This document shows positions 37,622 to 47,209 of a stretch of DNA of 48,510 bases, in pieces. Both the position numbers and the translations under genes were made by a program. The stretch covers positions 1 to 48,510 of the forward strand of contig CADCVD010000031.1 in NCBI GenBank assembly GCA_902806055.1, written 5' to 3'. The first letter of the stretch is position 1. Each line of letters begins with the position of its first letter. This DNA is from an uncultured Rubrobacteraceae bacterium (GTDB lineage: Bacteria > Actinomycetota > Rubrobacteria > Rubrobacterales > Rubrobacteraceae). A model generated the notes under the pieces. It searched no databases. It saw only the letters and a list, made by a program, of their open reading frames with translations, and was not told where the DNA came from.

Positions 37622-40327
37622 ATGAGCGAGCTTGGCACGCTGCAAGCCTTTCTAGAGAAGCTCCCCGAGCGCGGCGACCGGCCGGCCTTGCTGGCGCTGC
37701 GCAAGGAGGACATTGAGCGCTGGTCCTACGCTGATTTGGTCGACCACGCGCGTCGGTTGGCTCGGGGTTTCGCCGAGAGGGGCGTCGGGCGCGGAGACCA
37801 CGTGGCGCTGCTCGCCGTCAACCGGCCCGAGTGGGTAGTGGCGTGTCTGGCGGTCATCGGGGCTGGGGCGGTGGCCGTGCCCCTCGACGCGCAGATCGGG
37901 GACAAGCTGCTCCGCGGCGCTCTGGAGGACAGCGAAGCGAAGCTCGTCTTCACTACGGTGGAGGGGGCTGGCCGGATCGAGGGCCTGGAGATGGAGGCTG
38001 CGCCGGAGCTCGTCTTGCTCGATGCGGAGGACGACGAGAGAGGCTGGCGGCGGCTCCTCTCCGACGGGGGCGGCGAGCTTCCGCGTGTTGAGCCGGAGGA
38101 TCAGGCGGCGCTGTTCTACACCTCGGGCACGACCGGGACGGCGAAGGGCGTGCCGCTCAACCACCGCAACCTCTCCTTTCAGCTCAACACGCTGCTCGAA
38201 ACGGACTTGGTGGCTGAGGACGACCGGGTCATGCTGCCGCTGCCGCTCCATCACGTCTACCCGTTCGTGATGGGGATGCTTACGCCGCTCGCGGCCGGGC
38301 TGCCGATAATCATGCCCCACGCGCTTACCGGGCCTCAGATCGTGCGCGCCCTACAGGAGGGAGAAGTCACCCTGATCGTAGGCGTTCCACGACTCTACGA
38401 TGCGCTCTATTCGGGCATAGAGGATCGGGCCACGTCCGGTTCTCGGATCGTCGCCGGGCTCTTCAAGGGCGGCATCTCTTTGAGCATGTGGCTGCGCCGC
38501 CGGCTTGGCCTGCGCGCCGGCGAGCTACTGCTCCACTCTATACGCCAACGTTTCGGGCCGAACCTGCGTGTCCTCGCCTCCGGCGGCGCCGCGCTCGACC
38601 CGGAGCTGGCCTGGAATCTGGAGTCTATGGGATGGCGGGTGGCGGCTGGGTACGGCCTGACCGAGACGGCCCCGCTCCTGACGCTCAACCCGCCGGACGG
38701 CGAGAAGCTGGGGAGCGTGGGGCGGCCGGTACAGGGAGTGAGGTTGCGCATAGATCCTTCGGCGATACCAGATGAGTCCGAAAACGGGGCGAAGCCGGAG
38801 CAACGCACCGACGAGCCTCAGGAGGAGGGGGAGATCCTGGCCCGCGGCCCGAACGTTTTCTCCGGCTACCGCAACCTGCCCGAGGAGACCGAGAAGGTCT
38901 TAACCGAAGACGGATGGTTCCGCACCGGGGATCTAGGCTACTTCGACGATGATGGCTACCTGTATGTTACCGGTCGGGCCTCCACTCTCATCGTCACCAA
39001 GGGCGGAAAGAATATACAGCCCGAGAACGTAGAGGAGGTCTATACGGCCCACTCGGTTATTCGCGAGATTGGGGTGCTACAGAGAGACGGGCGTCTGGTA
39101 GCGGTGGTCGTACCGGAGGCGAGGGAGATTCAGACCCGCGACACAGAGATCGAGGAGGCGATCCGTGATGCGGTCGAGGAATGCTCGAAGAGCCTGCCCT
39201 CCTACCAGCGCCTCTCGGACTATGCCGTAAGCCGTGAGCCGCTTGAGTACACTCAGCTCGGCAAGCTCCGCCGGCACCTCTTGTCCGATCACTACGATCG
39301 GGCGAAAGAGGGCGAGGAGGGCGAGGCGCCCGGCCCGATCTCGCCGGAGGAGATGTCCGAGGAAGACAGATCCCTCCTTGAGAACGAGGCGGCGGAGAAG
39401 GTCTGGGAGATGCTCGCGAGTCGCTACCCTGATCGGCGCCTGACCCCGGATACGAGCCCGCAGCTCGACCTCGATGTGGACTCGATGGAGTGGGTGAACC
39501 TGACGATGGAGATCGGGGAGAGCACCTGGGTGGAGCTGGACGAGGAGGCGATAGAGCGCGTAGAGACCGTACGCGACCTCTTGCAAGAGGTCGCCGAGTC
39601 TGGCGAGACTGCCTCCGGCGTCTCCCCGATCGAGCAGCCCGACAAAGTGCTCGACGAGGACCAGAAGCGGTGGCTCAGGCCGCTGGGACCGGCGTCGTCG
39701 GTAGCGGCGCGAGCGATGTTCCTGCTCAACCGGACCCTGGTGCGCGGGCTCCTCCGGCTGCGGGTCGAGGGGCTGGAGAACCTGCCCGAGAGAGGGCCGT
39801 TCGTGATCGCGCCAAACCACGTCAGCTACCTGGACTCTTTCGTGGTCGGTGCGGCGCTCGACTATCGTAGGCTACGGGAGACCTACTGGGCGGGCTGGAC
39901 CGGAGCGGCCTTCGGGAACCCCGTCACCCGGACGGTGAGCAGGCTCGCCCAGGTTGTGCCCGTAGACCCCGCCCGGGCCGGCACCTCCAGCCTCGCCTTC
40001 GGTGCCGCGATCTTGCAGCGCGAGAAGAATCTCGTCTGGTTTCCGGAAGGCCAGCGCTCCTCCAGCGGCGAGCTGCAGGAGTTCAAGCGCGGAATCGGGA
40101 TGCTCCTCGACCACTACCGGGTGCCGGTGGTGCCGGTATTTATACGGGGCGCCTATGAGGCGATGCCGCCGGGCAAGGCCATCGTTCGTCCCGGCAAGGT
40201 TACGCTCATCTTCGGAGAACCTATCAGCACGGACGACCTTGAACAACAGGGCGAAGGAGACGGCGCTCAAGCCCGTATCGTCGTCGGCTTGCGCGCCCGT
40301 ATAGCGGAGCTTGGCGACCTTTTGTAA
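37622..40327 (+). CDS. Trifunctional fusion: AMP-forming acyl ligase, acyl carrier domain, PlsC-type acyltransferase
   Basis: ALFYTSGTTGTAKGVPLNHRN and VTGRASTLIVTKGGKNIQPENVEE (ligase); LDLDVDSMEWVNLTMEIGE (carrier); APNHVSYLDSFVVGAAL and VWFPEGQRSSSGELQEFKRGIGMLL (PlsC). Confidence 0.92.
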   Translation: MSELGTLQAFLEKLPERGDRPALLALRKEDIERWSYADLVDHARRLARGFAERGVGRGDHVALLAVNRPEWVVACLAVIGAGAVAVPLDAQIGDKLLRGALEDSEAKLVFTTVEGAGRIEGLEMEAAPELVLLDAEDDERGWRRLLSDGGGELPRVEPEDQAALFYTSGTTGTAKGVPLNHRNLSFQLNTLLETDLVAEDDRVMLPLPLHHVYPFVMGMLTPLAAGLPIIMPHALTGPQIVRALQEGEVTLIVGVPRLYDALYSGIEDRATSGSRIVAGLFKGGISLSMWLRRRLGLRAGELLLHSIRQRFGPNLRVLASGGAALDPELAWNLESMGWRVAAGYGLTETAPLLTLNPPDGEKLGSVGRPVQGVRLRIDPSAIPDESENGAKPEQRTDEPQEEGEILARGPNVFSGYRNLPEETEKVLTEDGWFRTGDLGYFDDDGYLYVTGRASTLIVTKGGKNIQPENVEEVYTAHSVIREIGVLQRDGRLVAVVVPEAREIQTRDTEIEEAIRDAVEECSKSLPSYQRLSDYAVSREPLEYTQLGKLRRHLLSDHYDRAKEGEEGEAPGPISPEEMSEEDRSLLENEAAEKVWEMLASRYPDRRLTPDTSPQLDLDVDSMEWVNLTMEIGESTWVELDEEAIERVETVRDLLQEVAESGETASGVSPIEQPDKVLDEDQKRWLRPLGPASSVAARAMFLLNRTLVRGLLRLRVEGLENLPERGPFVIAPNHVSYLDSFVVGAALDYRRLRETYWAGWTGAAFGNPVTRTVSRLAQVVPVDPARAGTSSLAFGAAILQREKNLVWFPEGQRSSSGELQEFKRGIGMLLDHYRVPVVPVFIRGAYEAMPPGKAIVRPGKVTLIFGEPISTDDLEQQGEGDGAQARIVVGLRARIAELGDLL

Positions 40328-40467
40328 CTATCCGTGCAGGGCAAAGGTATGCTTCAAACCGTCCCTGAACCGGGGCAAGAATAGCGTTTTCGTCTGCCGG
40401 CGGCCCTTGAACAGAGCGCTCTCTTCGATGCTCTTTATCACTTGACGTTTGTTAAACTGCTCCTTCT

Positions 40468-42408
40468 ATGACGCAAGCGCAGGACAACGTCGAGACGCCG
40501 CAAGAAGCATCGCGCTCCCTTCTGAGCAGCCGCGACTGGGTGTACCTGTTGAGCCTGCTAGTCCCCTTCTTCCTGTACGATCTATTGTTGAAGGGCGTTC
40601 TGGTCTTCTCGCGTCCCGAGGACCCCGGTCTCTGGGGAGCCTTGGGGCTAATGCGCTCGGATCTTCTGTTCAACCTGGGATACGCGCTGCTCTGGATCGG
40701 GCTGTTCGCGATAGCCAGGAGGGGCGCTTCGCGTCGGGCCGTCGTCGGGCTCTTCCACCTGTCCACGCTCCTAGTCGCCCTGATAACGACCAGCGCATAC
40801 CAGTATTTCAAGGTTACCGGCTCGACCCTCGACTCTGACTACATCTACCTCTGGCTCAATTCTCCCGAGGGTACAGGGGGGGCTATCGCGAGTGAGCTAA
40901 CCACGGGCATACTCATCTTGCTCGCGGCTGTCCTCGTCTATACGATTCTCGGTCCCTGGTTGGTGACTTGGCTCTTGGGCCGCTGGCGCGGCTGGTCCGG
41001 GGGCCGGACGGCGAGTATCTCATGGCTGCGAGTCGCCGGTGTCGGGCTCGCGGTGTACGCTCTGTTCTCGTTCTCGTTGCTCCCCGGCGGCGGCTCGACG
41101 GGCGCGAGCAAGTCCTTCTCCCGGGACGCCTTCATCAACGTAATCATGACCGCCGCCGAGGTGGCGGATGGCCAGAGTCTCCCCGATCCCGCCTCCCAGC
41201 CCGCCGAGGACTCGTCCGAGGCGAGCCTGAGGCCCCTCGTAAACTCCGGGGAGAAGCGAAACGTCGTCATGATCTTTCTAGAGTCCACCCGCGCAGGCGC
41301 TACCACCGCCTACAACAGCGACCTTAGCACGACGCCGTTTCTAGACTGGTTGGCGGATAGAAGCTTGCTCGTAAACAAAGCGTACACGGTCGTCCCTCAC
41401 ACTCACAACGCCCTCACCGCGACCAACTGCGGCATCGCGCCTCCGTTGGACCCCTGGGGGACAAAGGTGCTCAGCTATTACGAGCCGCCCTCCGACTGCC
41501 TGCCCGAGCTCCTCAGCGAGCAGGGATACAACAGCGCCTACTTCATGTCGCAGGAGGGGAGCTTCGAGAGCAGCCCGAAGATCCTGAAGAACGTCGGCTA
41601 CGAGGAGTTCCACTCGGTCGATACGATGGACACAGAGGGCTTTGAGAAGACGAACTACTTTGGCTACGAGGATGAGGTTATGCTGGAGCCGAGCAAGGAG
41701 TGGTTGGAGGAGAACGGAGACGAGCCTTTCCTCGCCACATACCTCACCTCGGCCCCTCACCACGACTACCTAGCCCCTGAGAAACGTTACGGGAGCAAGC
41801 AGTTTACCAACGACGAGCTGATCAACCGTTACCTGAACAGCGTTCGCAACCAGGACTTCTTCCTGAAGCAACTGTTTGAGCAGTACCAGGAGCTAGGTCT
41901 CTACGAGGACACGGTCTTCGTTATCGTCGGCGACCACGGCGAGGCCTTCGGAGAGCACGGCCGCTACCAGCACGACAACGCGATCTACGAGGAGGGCCTG
42001 AGGGTGCCGCTCCTTGTTCACGATCCACAGCGGTTCCAGAGCGGTGCGCGTCTGCCGGGACCGGTAAATCAACTCGATGTCTTACCGACCGTAGCAGACC
42101 TTCTGGGCTACGAGGTCGAAGGTGGGGAGTATCCGGGTTACTCGCTACTAGGACCGATCCCCACAGATCGCACCCTTATGGCGAGTTGCTGGAACGCGGC
42201 TGGATGCCTGGCGAGCATCAAAGGGACCGAGAAGTACATCTATCATTTCGACGACAAGCCCGAAGAGCTCTTCGACCTCTCCAAAGACTCAGCCGAGAAG
42301 AACAACCTCGCCGCTCAGAACCCCAAAGAGGTCGAGAAGCGTCGCCAGGAGCTACTGGAATGGCGCTCTGAGGTTTACTCGAAGTACGGTATCGAGCCCC
42401 CGGAGTAG
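40468..42408 (+). CDS. LTA synthase/sulfatase-family membrane protein
   Basis: Multi-TM N-terminus; NVVMIFLESTRAGATTAYN, TPFLDWLADRSLLVNKAYTVVPHTHNALTATNCG, VFVIVGDHGEAFGEHGRYQHDNAIYEEGLRVPLLVHDP. Confidence 0.92.
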   Translation: MTQAQDNVETPQEASRSLLSSRDWVYLLSLLVPFFLYDLLLKGVLVFSRPEDPGLWGALGLMRSDLLFNLGYALLWIGLFAIARRGASRRAVVGLFHLSTLLVALITTSAYQYFKVTGSTLDSDYIYLWLNSPEGTGGAIASELTTGILILLAAVLVYTILGPWLVTWLLGRWRGWSGGRTASISWLRVAGVGLAVYALFSFSLLPGGGSTGASKSFSRDAFINVIMTAAEVADGQSLPDPASQPAEDSSEASLRPLVNSGEKRNVVMIFLESTRAGATTAYNSDLSTTPFLDWLADRSLLVNKAYTVVPHTHNALTATNCGIAPPLDPWGTKVLSYYEPPSDCLPELLSEQGYNSAYFMSQEGSFESSPKILKNVGYEEFHSVDTMDTEGFEKTNYFGYEDEVMLEPSKEWLEENGDEPFLATYLTSAPHHDYLAPEKRYGSKQFTNDELINRYLNSVRNQDFFLKQLFEQYQELGLYEDTVFVIVGDHGEAFGEHGRYQHDNAIYEEGLRVPLLVHDPQRFQSGARLPGPVNQLDVLPTVADLLGYEVEGGEYPGYSLLGPIPTDRTLMASCWNAAGCLASIKGTEKYIYHFDDKPEELFDLSKDSAEKNNLAAQNPKEVEKRRQELLEWRSEVYSKYGIEPPE

Positions 42409-42510
42409 CCTCGTTTGTCTACCGCCGCCGGCTTCTGTTGGCGGTCCACAGCTTCTAACGCGTTTGACCGTTCTAGTTGCCTAGCGAGCCGACCGGCCCG
42501 CCAGAAGTCA

Positions 42511-42708
42511 TCACGGACATCGGCTGCCGGGATTGTTGTACTTCTCGTCCTGGCGCTTACGGTAGAACTCGCCGCGACCCAACGGTGGCTTGTCTGGATG
42601 GGTCGCGACGTGAAACGCGAGGTAGCGATCGTAGGCGTTCTCGCCGGAGATTTCCTTTACATACTCCCAGACGTAGCGGAGAAGATTTCTGGCGGGGTGC
42701 TCAGGCAT
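42511..42708 (-). CDS. YbdD/YjiX family protein
   Basis: YVWEYVKEISGENAYDRYLAFHVATHPDKPPLGRGEFYRKRQDEKYNNPGSRCP, immediately downstream of cstA. Confidence 0.88.
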   Translation of the reverse strand: MPEHPARNLLRYVWEYVKEISGENAYDRYLAFHVATHPDKPPLGRGEFYRKRQDEKYNNPGSRCP

Positions 42709-44848
42709 CCGGCCTCGTCCCGCCGCTTCCTGCGCCCGCGCCGACGGGCTCGCGTTCGATCTCGCGGCCTTCGGAGTCGAGGTGCGACTCCTCGTAGGTA
42801 GCCTCGCTCATCTCGGGCTCTTTCGTGCCTCTTATAAGGCCGAACCAGACGCGTGCAGCGTCGGCTATGATGATGATGATCAGGAGCGCGAATAGGATGG
42901 AGAGTACACCGTCTACCGTGGCGTTTGTGATTATCTGCTGGGTCTGCCCGAGAGTCTGGGCTCCGGTGAAGACCTCGCCCGCCTCATAAGCATCCACGGC
43001 GGCGGACCTCTGGGCGAAGAAGCCTATCTTGGGGTCGGCCGAAAAAATCTTGTACCAGCTCGCCGTTAATGTCACGATGGCGTCCCACGCGAGCGGTAAG
43101 AGCGTTACCCAGACGTACTTCAGCTTGCCCATCTTGATGAGGATCGTAGTTGCGACCGTAAGGGCAACGGCGGCCAAAAGCTGGTTGGCGATGCCGAAGA
43201 GCGGGAAGAGCTGATTGATGCCGCCCAGTGGATCGGTCACACCGACTATCAGGAAGTAGCCCCACGCCCCGACTATCAGGGCGCTCGCGATGATGTTGCC
43301 TGGCAGCCAGGAGGTGTTGCTGAAGGGCCGGTAGATATTGCCGACGAGGTCCTGGATCATGAACCGCCCGACGCGTGTCCCCGCGTCCACGGTCGTTAGT
43401 ATGAAGAGGGCCTCGAACATTATCGCGAAGTGGTACCAGAACGCCTGCAGCCCCCCGAGGAAGGCCGTCGCGCTCGCGAAGATCTCTGACATCCCGACCG
43501 CGAGCGTCGGCGCGCCCCCGGTTCGGGAGATGATGCTCGACTCGCCCACGTTGGCCGCCGTGGTCGATAGCGTCTCCGCGGTGACCGAGAACCCGAGACC
43601 CGTGATGGCGGAAGCCGCCGACTCAGGGGTGCCCCCGGTCACGGCGGCGGGCGCGTTCATCGCGAAGTAGATGCCGGGGTCGAGGACGGCGGCGGCGATA
43701 AGAGCCATTACGGCCACGAAGGACTCCATGAGCATCGCCCCGTAGCCGATCATGCGTACCTGCGACTCTTTCTGGATGAGCTTCGGGGTAGTGCCGGAGG
43801 CGATGAGCGCGTGGAAGCCCGAGAGTGCCCCGCAGGCGATCGTTATAAACACGAACGGGAAGAGGGGGCCTACCGGGGCAACGGGACCGCCTGTGGCCGA
43901 AGATGCGAACTCCGTGAGCCGCGGCATCTGCATTACGGGAAGGGTGATGGCTATACCTATGGCCAGGAGCCCGATGGTTCCGATCTTCATGAACGTCGAG
44001 AGATAGTCGCGTGGGGCCAGGAGCACCCACACCGGGAGCACAGAGGCGACGAAACCGTACACTATCAGGGCTATCGCGATCGTGACTCCGCTGAAGGTCC
44101 AAGCGTCGGCGTAGGCGGAGGACTCCGAGATCCAACCGCCCCCGAAGAGCGCCAGAATGAGGAGCCCCACCCCTATGGCCGAGACTTCTAGAATCCGCCC
44201 GGGCCTCAAGAAGCGCAGGTAGAAGCCCATAAAGAGCGCGATCGGGAGCGTCATCGCGATGGAGAAGGCGCCCCACGGCGAGTCGGCCAGAGCGTTAACC
44301 ACGACGAGCGCTAGAACCGCAAGCAGGATAACCATGATCGCTAGGACCGCTATGAGCGCCGCCGCTCCGCCGACAGGCCCTATCTCCTCGCGGGCCATCT
44401 GCCCCAGAGACTTGCCGTCGCGGCGCATCGAGAAGAAGAGGATCGTCATGTCCTGCACCGCGCCAGCGAGGATGACCCCGAAGATGATCCAGAATGTCCC
44501 CGGCAGGAAGCCCATCTGTGCCGCCAACACCGGCCCCACGAGCGGCCCTGCCCCCGCTATCGCGGCGAAGTGGTGTCCGAAGAGTATCCTGCGGTCCATC
44601 GGCTCGAAGTCCTGCCCGTTGTTCAACCGCTCGGCGGGCGTGGCCCGGTTGTCGTCGGTCTCTAGCACCTTGCGCTGGATAAAGCGGGCGTAGAACCGGT
44701 AGGCGATGGCGTAGGAGGCGAGCGCAGCGAAGAGTAGCCACACCGCGTTTACCGACTCTCCCCTGCCGAGGGCCAGCACCCCCCAACACACGGCCCCGAC
44801 GAGGGCTACTGCTACCCAAATAGCGTACCGACCAATACGGCTACCCAT
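42701..44848 (-). CDS. cstA: Carbon starvation protein A (peptide/pyruvate transporter family)
   Basis: GHHFAAIAGAGPLVGPVLAAQMGFLPGTFWIIFGVILAGAVQDMTILFFSMRRDGKSLGQMA; AGGAGGAGTAGGGTCT before ATG at 44848. Confidence 0.95.
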   Translation of the reverse strand: MGSRIGRYAIWVAVALVGAVCWGVLALGRGESVNAVWLLFAALASYAIAYRFYARFIQRKVLETDDNRATPAERLNNGQDFEPMDRRILFGHHFAAIAGAGPLVGPVLAAQMGFLPGTFWIIFGVILAGAVQDMTILFFSMRRDGKSLGQMAREEIGPVGGAAALIAVLAIMVILLAVLALVVVNALADSPWGAFSIAMTLPIALFMGFYLRFLRPGRILEVSAIGVGLLILALFGGGWISESSAYADAWTFSGVTIAIALIVYGFVASVLPVWVLLAPRDYLSTFMKIGTIGLLAIGIAITLPVMQMPRLTEFASSATGGPVAPVGPLFPFVFITIACGALSGFHALIASGTTPKLIQKESQVRMIGYGAMLMESFVAVMALIAAAVLDPGIYFAMNAPAAVTGGTPESAASAITGLGFSVTAETLSTTAANVGESSIISRTGGAPTLAVGMSEIFASATAFLGGLQAFWYHFAIMFEALFILTTVDAGTRVGRFMIQDLVGNIYRPFSNTSWLPGNIIASALIVGAWGYFLIVGVTDPLGGINQLFPLFGIANQLLAAVALTVATTILIKMGKLKYVWVTLLPLAWDAIVTLTASWYKIFSADPKIGFFAQRSAAVDAYEAGEVFTGAQTLGQTQQIITNATVDGVLSILFALLIIIIIADAARVWFGLIRGTKEPEMSEATYEESHLDSEGREIEREPVGAGAGSGGTRPDA

Positions 44849-45052
44849 AGACCCTACTCCTCCTACCTCTTCCCAAAGGCTATTGTGCTGGCATGCTAGC
44901 ATAATAGAAGAGCGGGTTAAACGCGTTCGAGGTAGGGAACCATAAGCCTCTCTACCGCTTTTCCCTACGGAACTCGGACAGCCGGTCTACAGGTAGGCCT
45001 CCCCGACTCAAGCAGCTGCACGAATCTTTCGAGGGCTTTGAGGTGCCGTCAA

Positions 45053-45107
45053 CTATCAGGTATCCCTTCTCGTTAGAGCAGGAATACCTGATAGGAGAAG
45101 GGATACC
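45053..45107. promoter_or_regulatory. Overlapping mutually exclusive hairpins (attenuator/terminator candidate)
   Basis: Hairpin A CTATCAGGTAT (45053-45063)/ATACCTGATAG (45084-45094); hairpin B GGTATCCCTTCTC (45059-45071)/GAGAAGGGATACC (45095-45107); both perfect, sharing 45059-45063. Confidence 0.65.
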
Positions 45108-45116
45108 GCTAACTCT

Positions 45117-45839
45117 CTAGAGCCGGGGTGAGAGAAGCCGTGGGGCGGTCAGGCTGACGCCGAGGGCGAGGACGGCGGCGATAATGCCCGGGTAGAGGAA
45201 AACCTCGAAGGGCGCAGAGCGGGCGGCGAGCCCGAAGACGGCCTGCAAAGCATCGTTCATGTAGGCGAACGGGACGAAGTCGCGCAAGAGCGCGCTTACC
45301 CCGGTCGGGTTCTGGTTTCGGAAGAAGCCCGAGACGTAGATCAGGGGCGCCAGTATCGCCGTGGCGTAGAGGAGCACGTCAGCGGGGGAGGAGGTGAAGT
45401 TCGCGATGAAGATACCGATGCAGTTCGCCGTTACGAGGGTCGCGAACACGCCGAAGGTAGCGGCCAAAATCCACACCAACGGCGCCGGGTTGAGCGCGTA
45501 GACGATGAGCAGGGCGGGCAGGATCTGGATGAAGTCCAGAACGGCGTTGACCGCCAGTATCTCGAAGACTATGCGCCGTGGCGAGAGTGGGGTGAGGGAG
45601 ACGCGCAGGAGGATACCGTCGTTCAGGTCTACCGTAAGGCTCTCGCCGGCCCCGAAGGTCCCGGCCATCACGGCTACTATCCCGATCACCGCCGCCGCGT
45701 ACTGGGCCGGGATGTCGCTCGCCGCTACCGGCACTATAAGCGCTATCGGATATAGCATCTTTATCATCAGCGCGAACCTCTTGCCGAAGAAGAGCGCGAC
45801 ATCCTTTTTCCAGTAGGCGTCCGGCGGGTTAAGCCTCAT
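45117..45839 (-). CDS. ABC-2 type transporter permease
   Basis: Multi-TM protein, translationally coupled to the downstream-adjacent ATPase gene; GESLTVDLNDGILLRVSLTPLSPRRIVFEILAVNAVLDFIQ. Confidence 0.85.
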   Translation of the reverse strand: MRLNPPDAYWKKDVALFFGKRFALMIKMLYPIALIVPVAASDIPAQYAAAVIGIVAVMAGTFGAGESLTVDLNDGILLRVSLTPLSPRRIVFEILAVNAVLDFIQILPALLIVYALNPAPLVWILAATFGVFATLVTANCIGIFIANFTSSPADVLLYATAILAPLIYVSGFFRNQNPTGVSALLRDFVPFAYMNDALQAVFGLAARSAPFEVFLYPGIIAAVLALGVSLTAPRLLSPRL

Positions 45840-46797
45840 CGCGCAAAGCCTCCCCGGTCAGCTTTACGTACACGTCCTCAAGGCTCGGCCTGCGCACCGC
45901 GAGGTCCGTGATGTCCCCGCCCGCGCTGACCAGCCCTGCTACCACGTCGGCGACTAGACCCGGCCTCCCGGCGCAATGGAGCACGAGGTTGCGGCCCTCG
46001 GTAGCTACGCGCTCGACCCCTTCTACCTTTTTCAGAGCTTCGTAGTCGACCGGGTTGCGGAGCGCCGCGACGATGCGCCGCGTACCTTCGAGGGAGGAGA
46101 CGAACTCCTCCGGCGTCCCTTGAGCGATCAGCCTCCCTCTGTGCAAAAAGGCCACCCGGTCGCAGAGGGCTTCGACCTCGTCCACCTGGTTGCTGGCGAT
46201 CAGGATAGCGACGCCGGAATTCGAAAGCTCCCGAATCTTTTTCTGGTAGGCGAGCTGAGAGGTATAGTCGAGCCCGAGCGACGGCTCGTCGAGGAGCAGG
46301 AGATCCGGTCCGTGCGCCATCGCCTCGATTAGCGCGAGCTTCTTCCCCATCCCGTAGGAGTAGGTCTTCGTACGGTCATCTCTGTACTCGTCGAGACCGA
46401 AGTAGTCGAAGAGCTCCGCGAGTACGCTCTCCGCCTTCGCCTCCTCTATGCCGTATGAGCGGGCGAAGAGATAGGCGTTGGCCCAGCCTGTCAGGTCGCC
46501 GTAATGGGTCGGACGGTCTACCATGAGTCCCATCCTCGCGCGCGCCTTACGCTTCTCCCTGACGCCATCCGCGCCGCAGACCCGGAAGGCGCCGCTCTCC
46601 GGCTCGACGGCGGTTGAGAGGACGCGGAGCAGGGTGCTCTTGCCGGAGCCGTTCGGGCCCATCAGGCCGAAGATTTCTCCGGGCCGAACTTCGACGCTTA
46701 CCTCCGCGACGCCGCGCCCGCTGCTCTTGTAGAGGCGCGTAATCTTTTCGGCTGAGAGCGCTGCGGATCTCTCCAAGACTTCCTTCCCAACGGTCAA
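45829..46797 (-). CDS. ABC transporter ATP-binding protein
   Basis: Walker A GPNGSGKST, signature-like YSYGMGKKLALIEAMAHGPDLLLLDEPSLGLDYTS. Confidence 0.95.
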   Translation of the reverse strand: MTVGKEVLERSAALSAEKITRLYKSSGRGVAEVSVEVRPGEIFGLMGPNGSGKSTLLRVLSTAVEPESGAFRVCGADGVREKRKARARMGLMVDRPTHYGDLTGWANAYLFARSYGIEEAKAESVLAELFDYFGLDEYRDDRTKTYSYGMGKKLALIEAMAHGPDLLLLDEPSLGLDYTSQLAYQKKIRELSNSGVAILIASNQVDEVEALCDRVAFLHRGRLIAQGTPEEFVSSLEGTRRIVAALRNPVDYEALKKVEGVERVATEGRNLVLHCAGRPGLVADVVAGLVSAGGDITDLAVRRPSLEDVYVKLTGEALRDEA

Positions 46798-46905
46798 GAT
46801 GGCGCGTTTATTCTAGCGGTGCTCTATAGAGTTCGTTGTTATGCGCATTACCCTAAGGGTCCTACGTTAGAATAAGGCGAGAGATCAGAGAGAAAGGGAT
46901 ACGCT

Positions 46906-47091
46906 TTGGCGGACACCAGGATCACGTGGGACCCGGAGGCTGACCGGCGGATAAAGCGCAGCCCCTTTCTGATGCGCCGCTTTATCCGAAAGCGGATCGA
47001 GGATCGCGTCGTTGGCCGCGGCCGCAACCACGTCACCGAGGCCGACGTGGACGAGAGCGCCGGGATGTACCGCCAGTACCGCTTTAAATAG
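46906..47091 (+). CDS. Stand-alone PCP_red (protochlorophyllide reductase small-domain-like) protein
   Basis: TTG start; ITWDPEADRRIKRSPFLMRRFIRKRIEDRVVGRGRNHVTEADVDES resembles the BchB/ChlB C-terminal PCP_red domain. Confidence 0.75.
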   Translation: MADTRITWDPEADRRIKRSPFLMRRFIRKRIEDRVVGRGRNHVTEADVDESAGMYRQYRFK

Positions 47092-47209
47092 AAGTTTTCA
47101 GCGGTCGCCGATCAGTACTATAGCCGGTATCGCTGGGCGCCGTAGACCTCCGGCCCTGGCTAACGTTCTGACAACACGCCGCCCTAAAAGATAGGAAAAG
47201 CTCCTCGGT

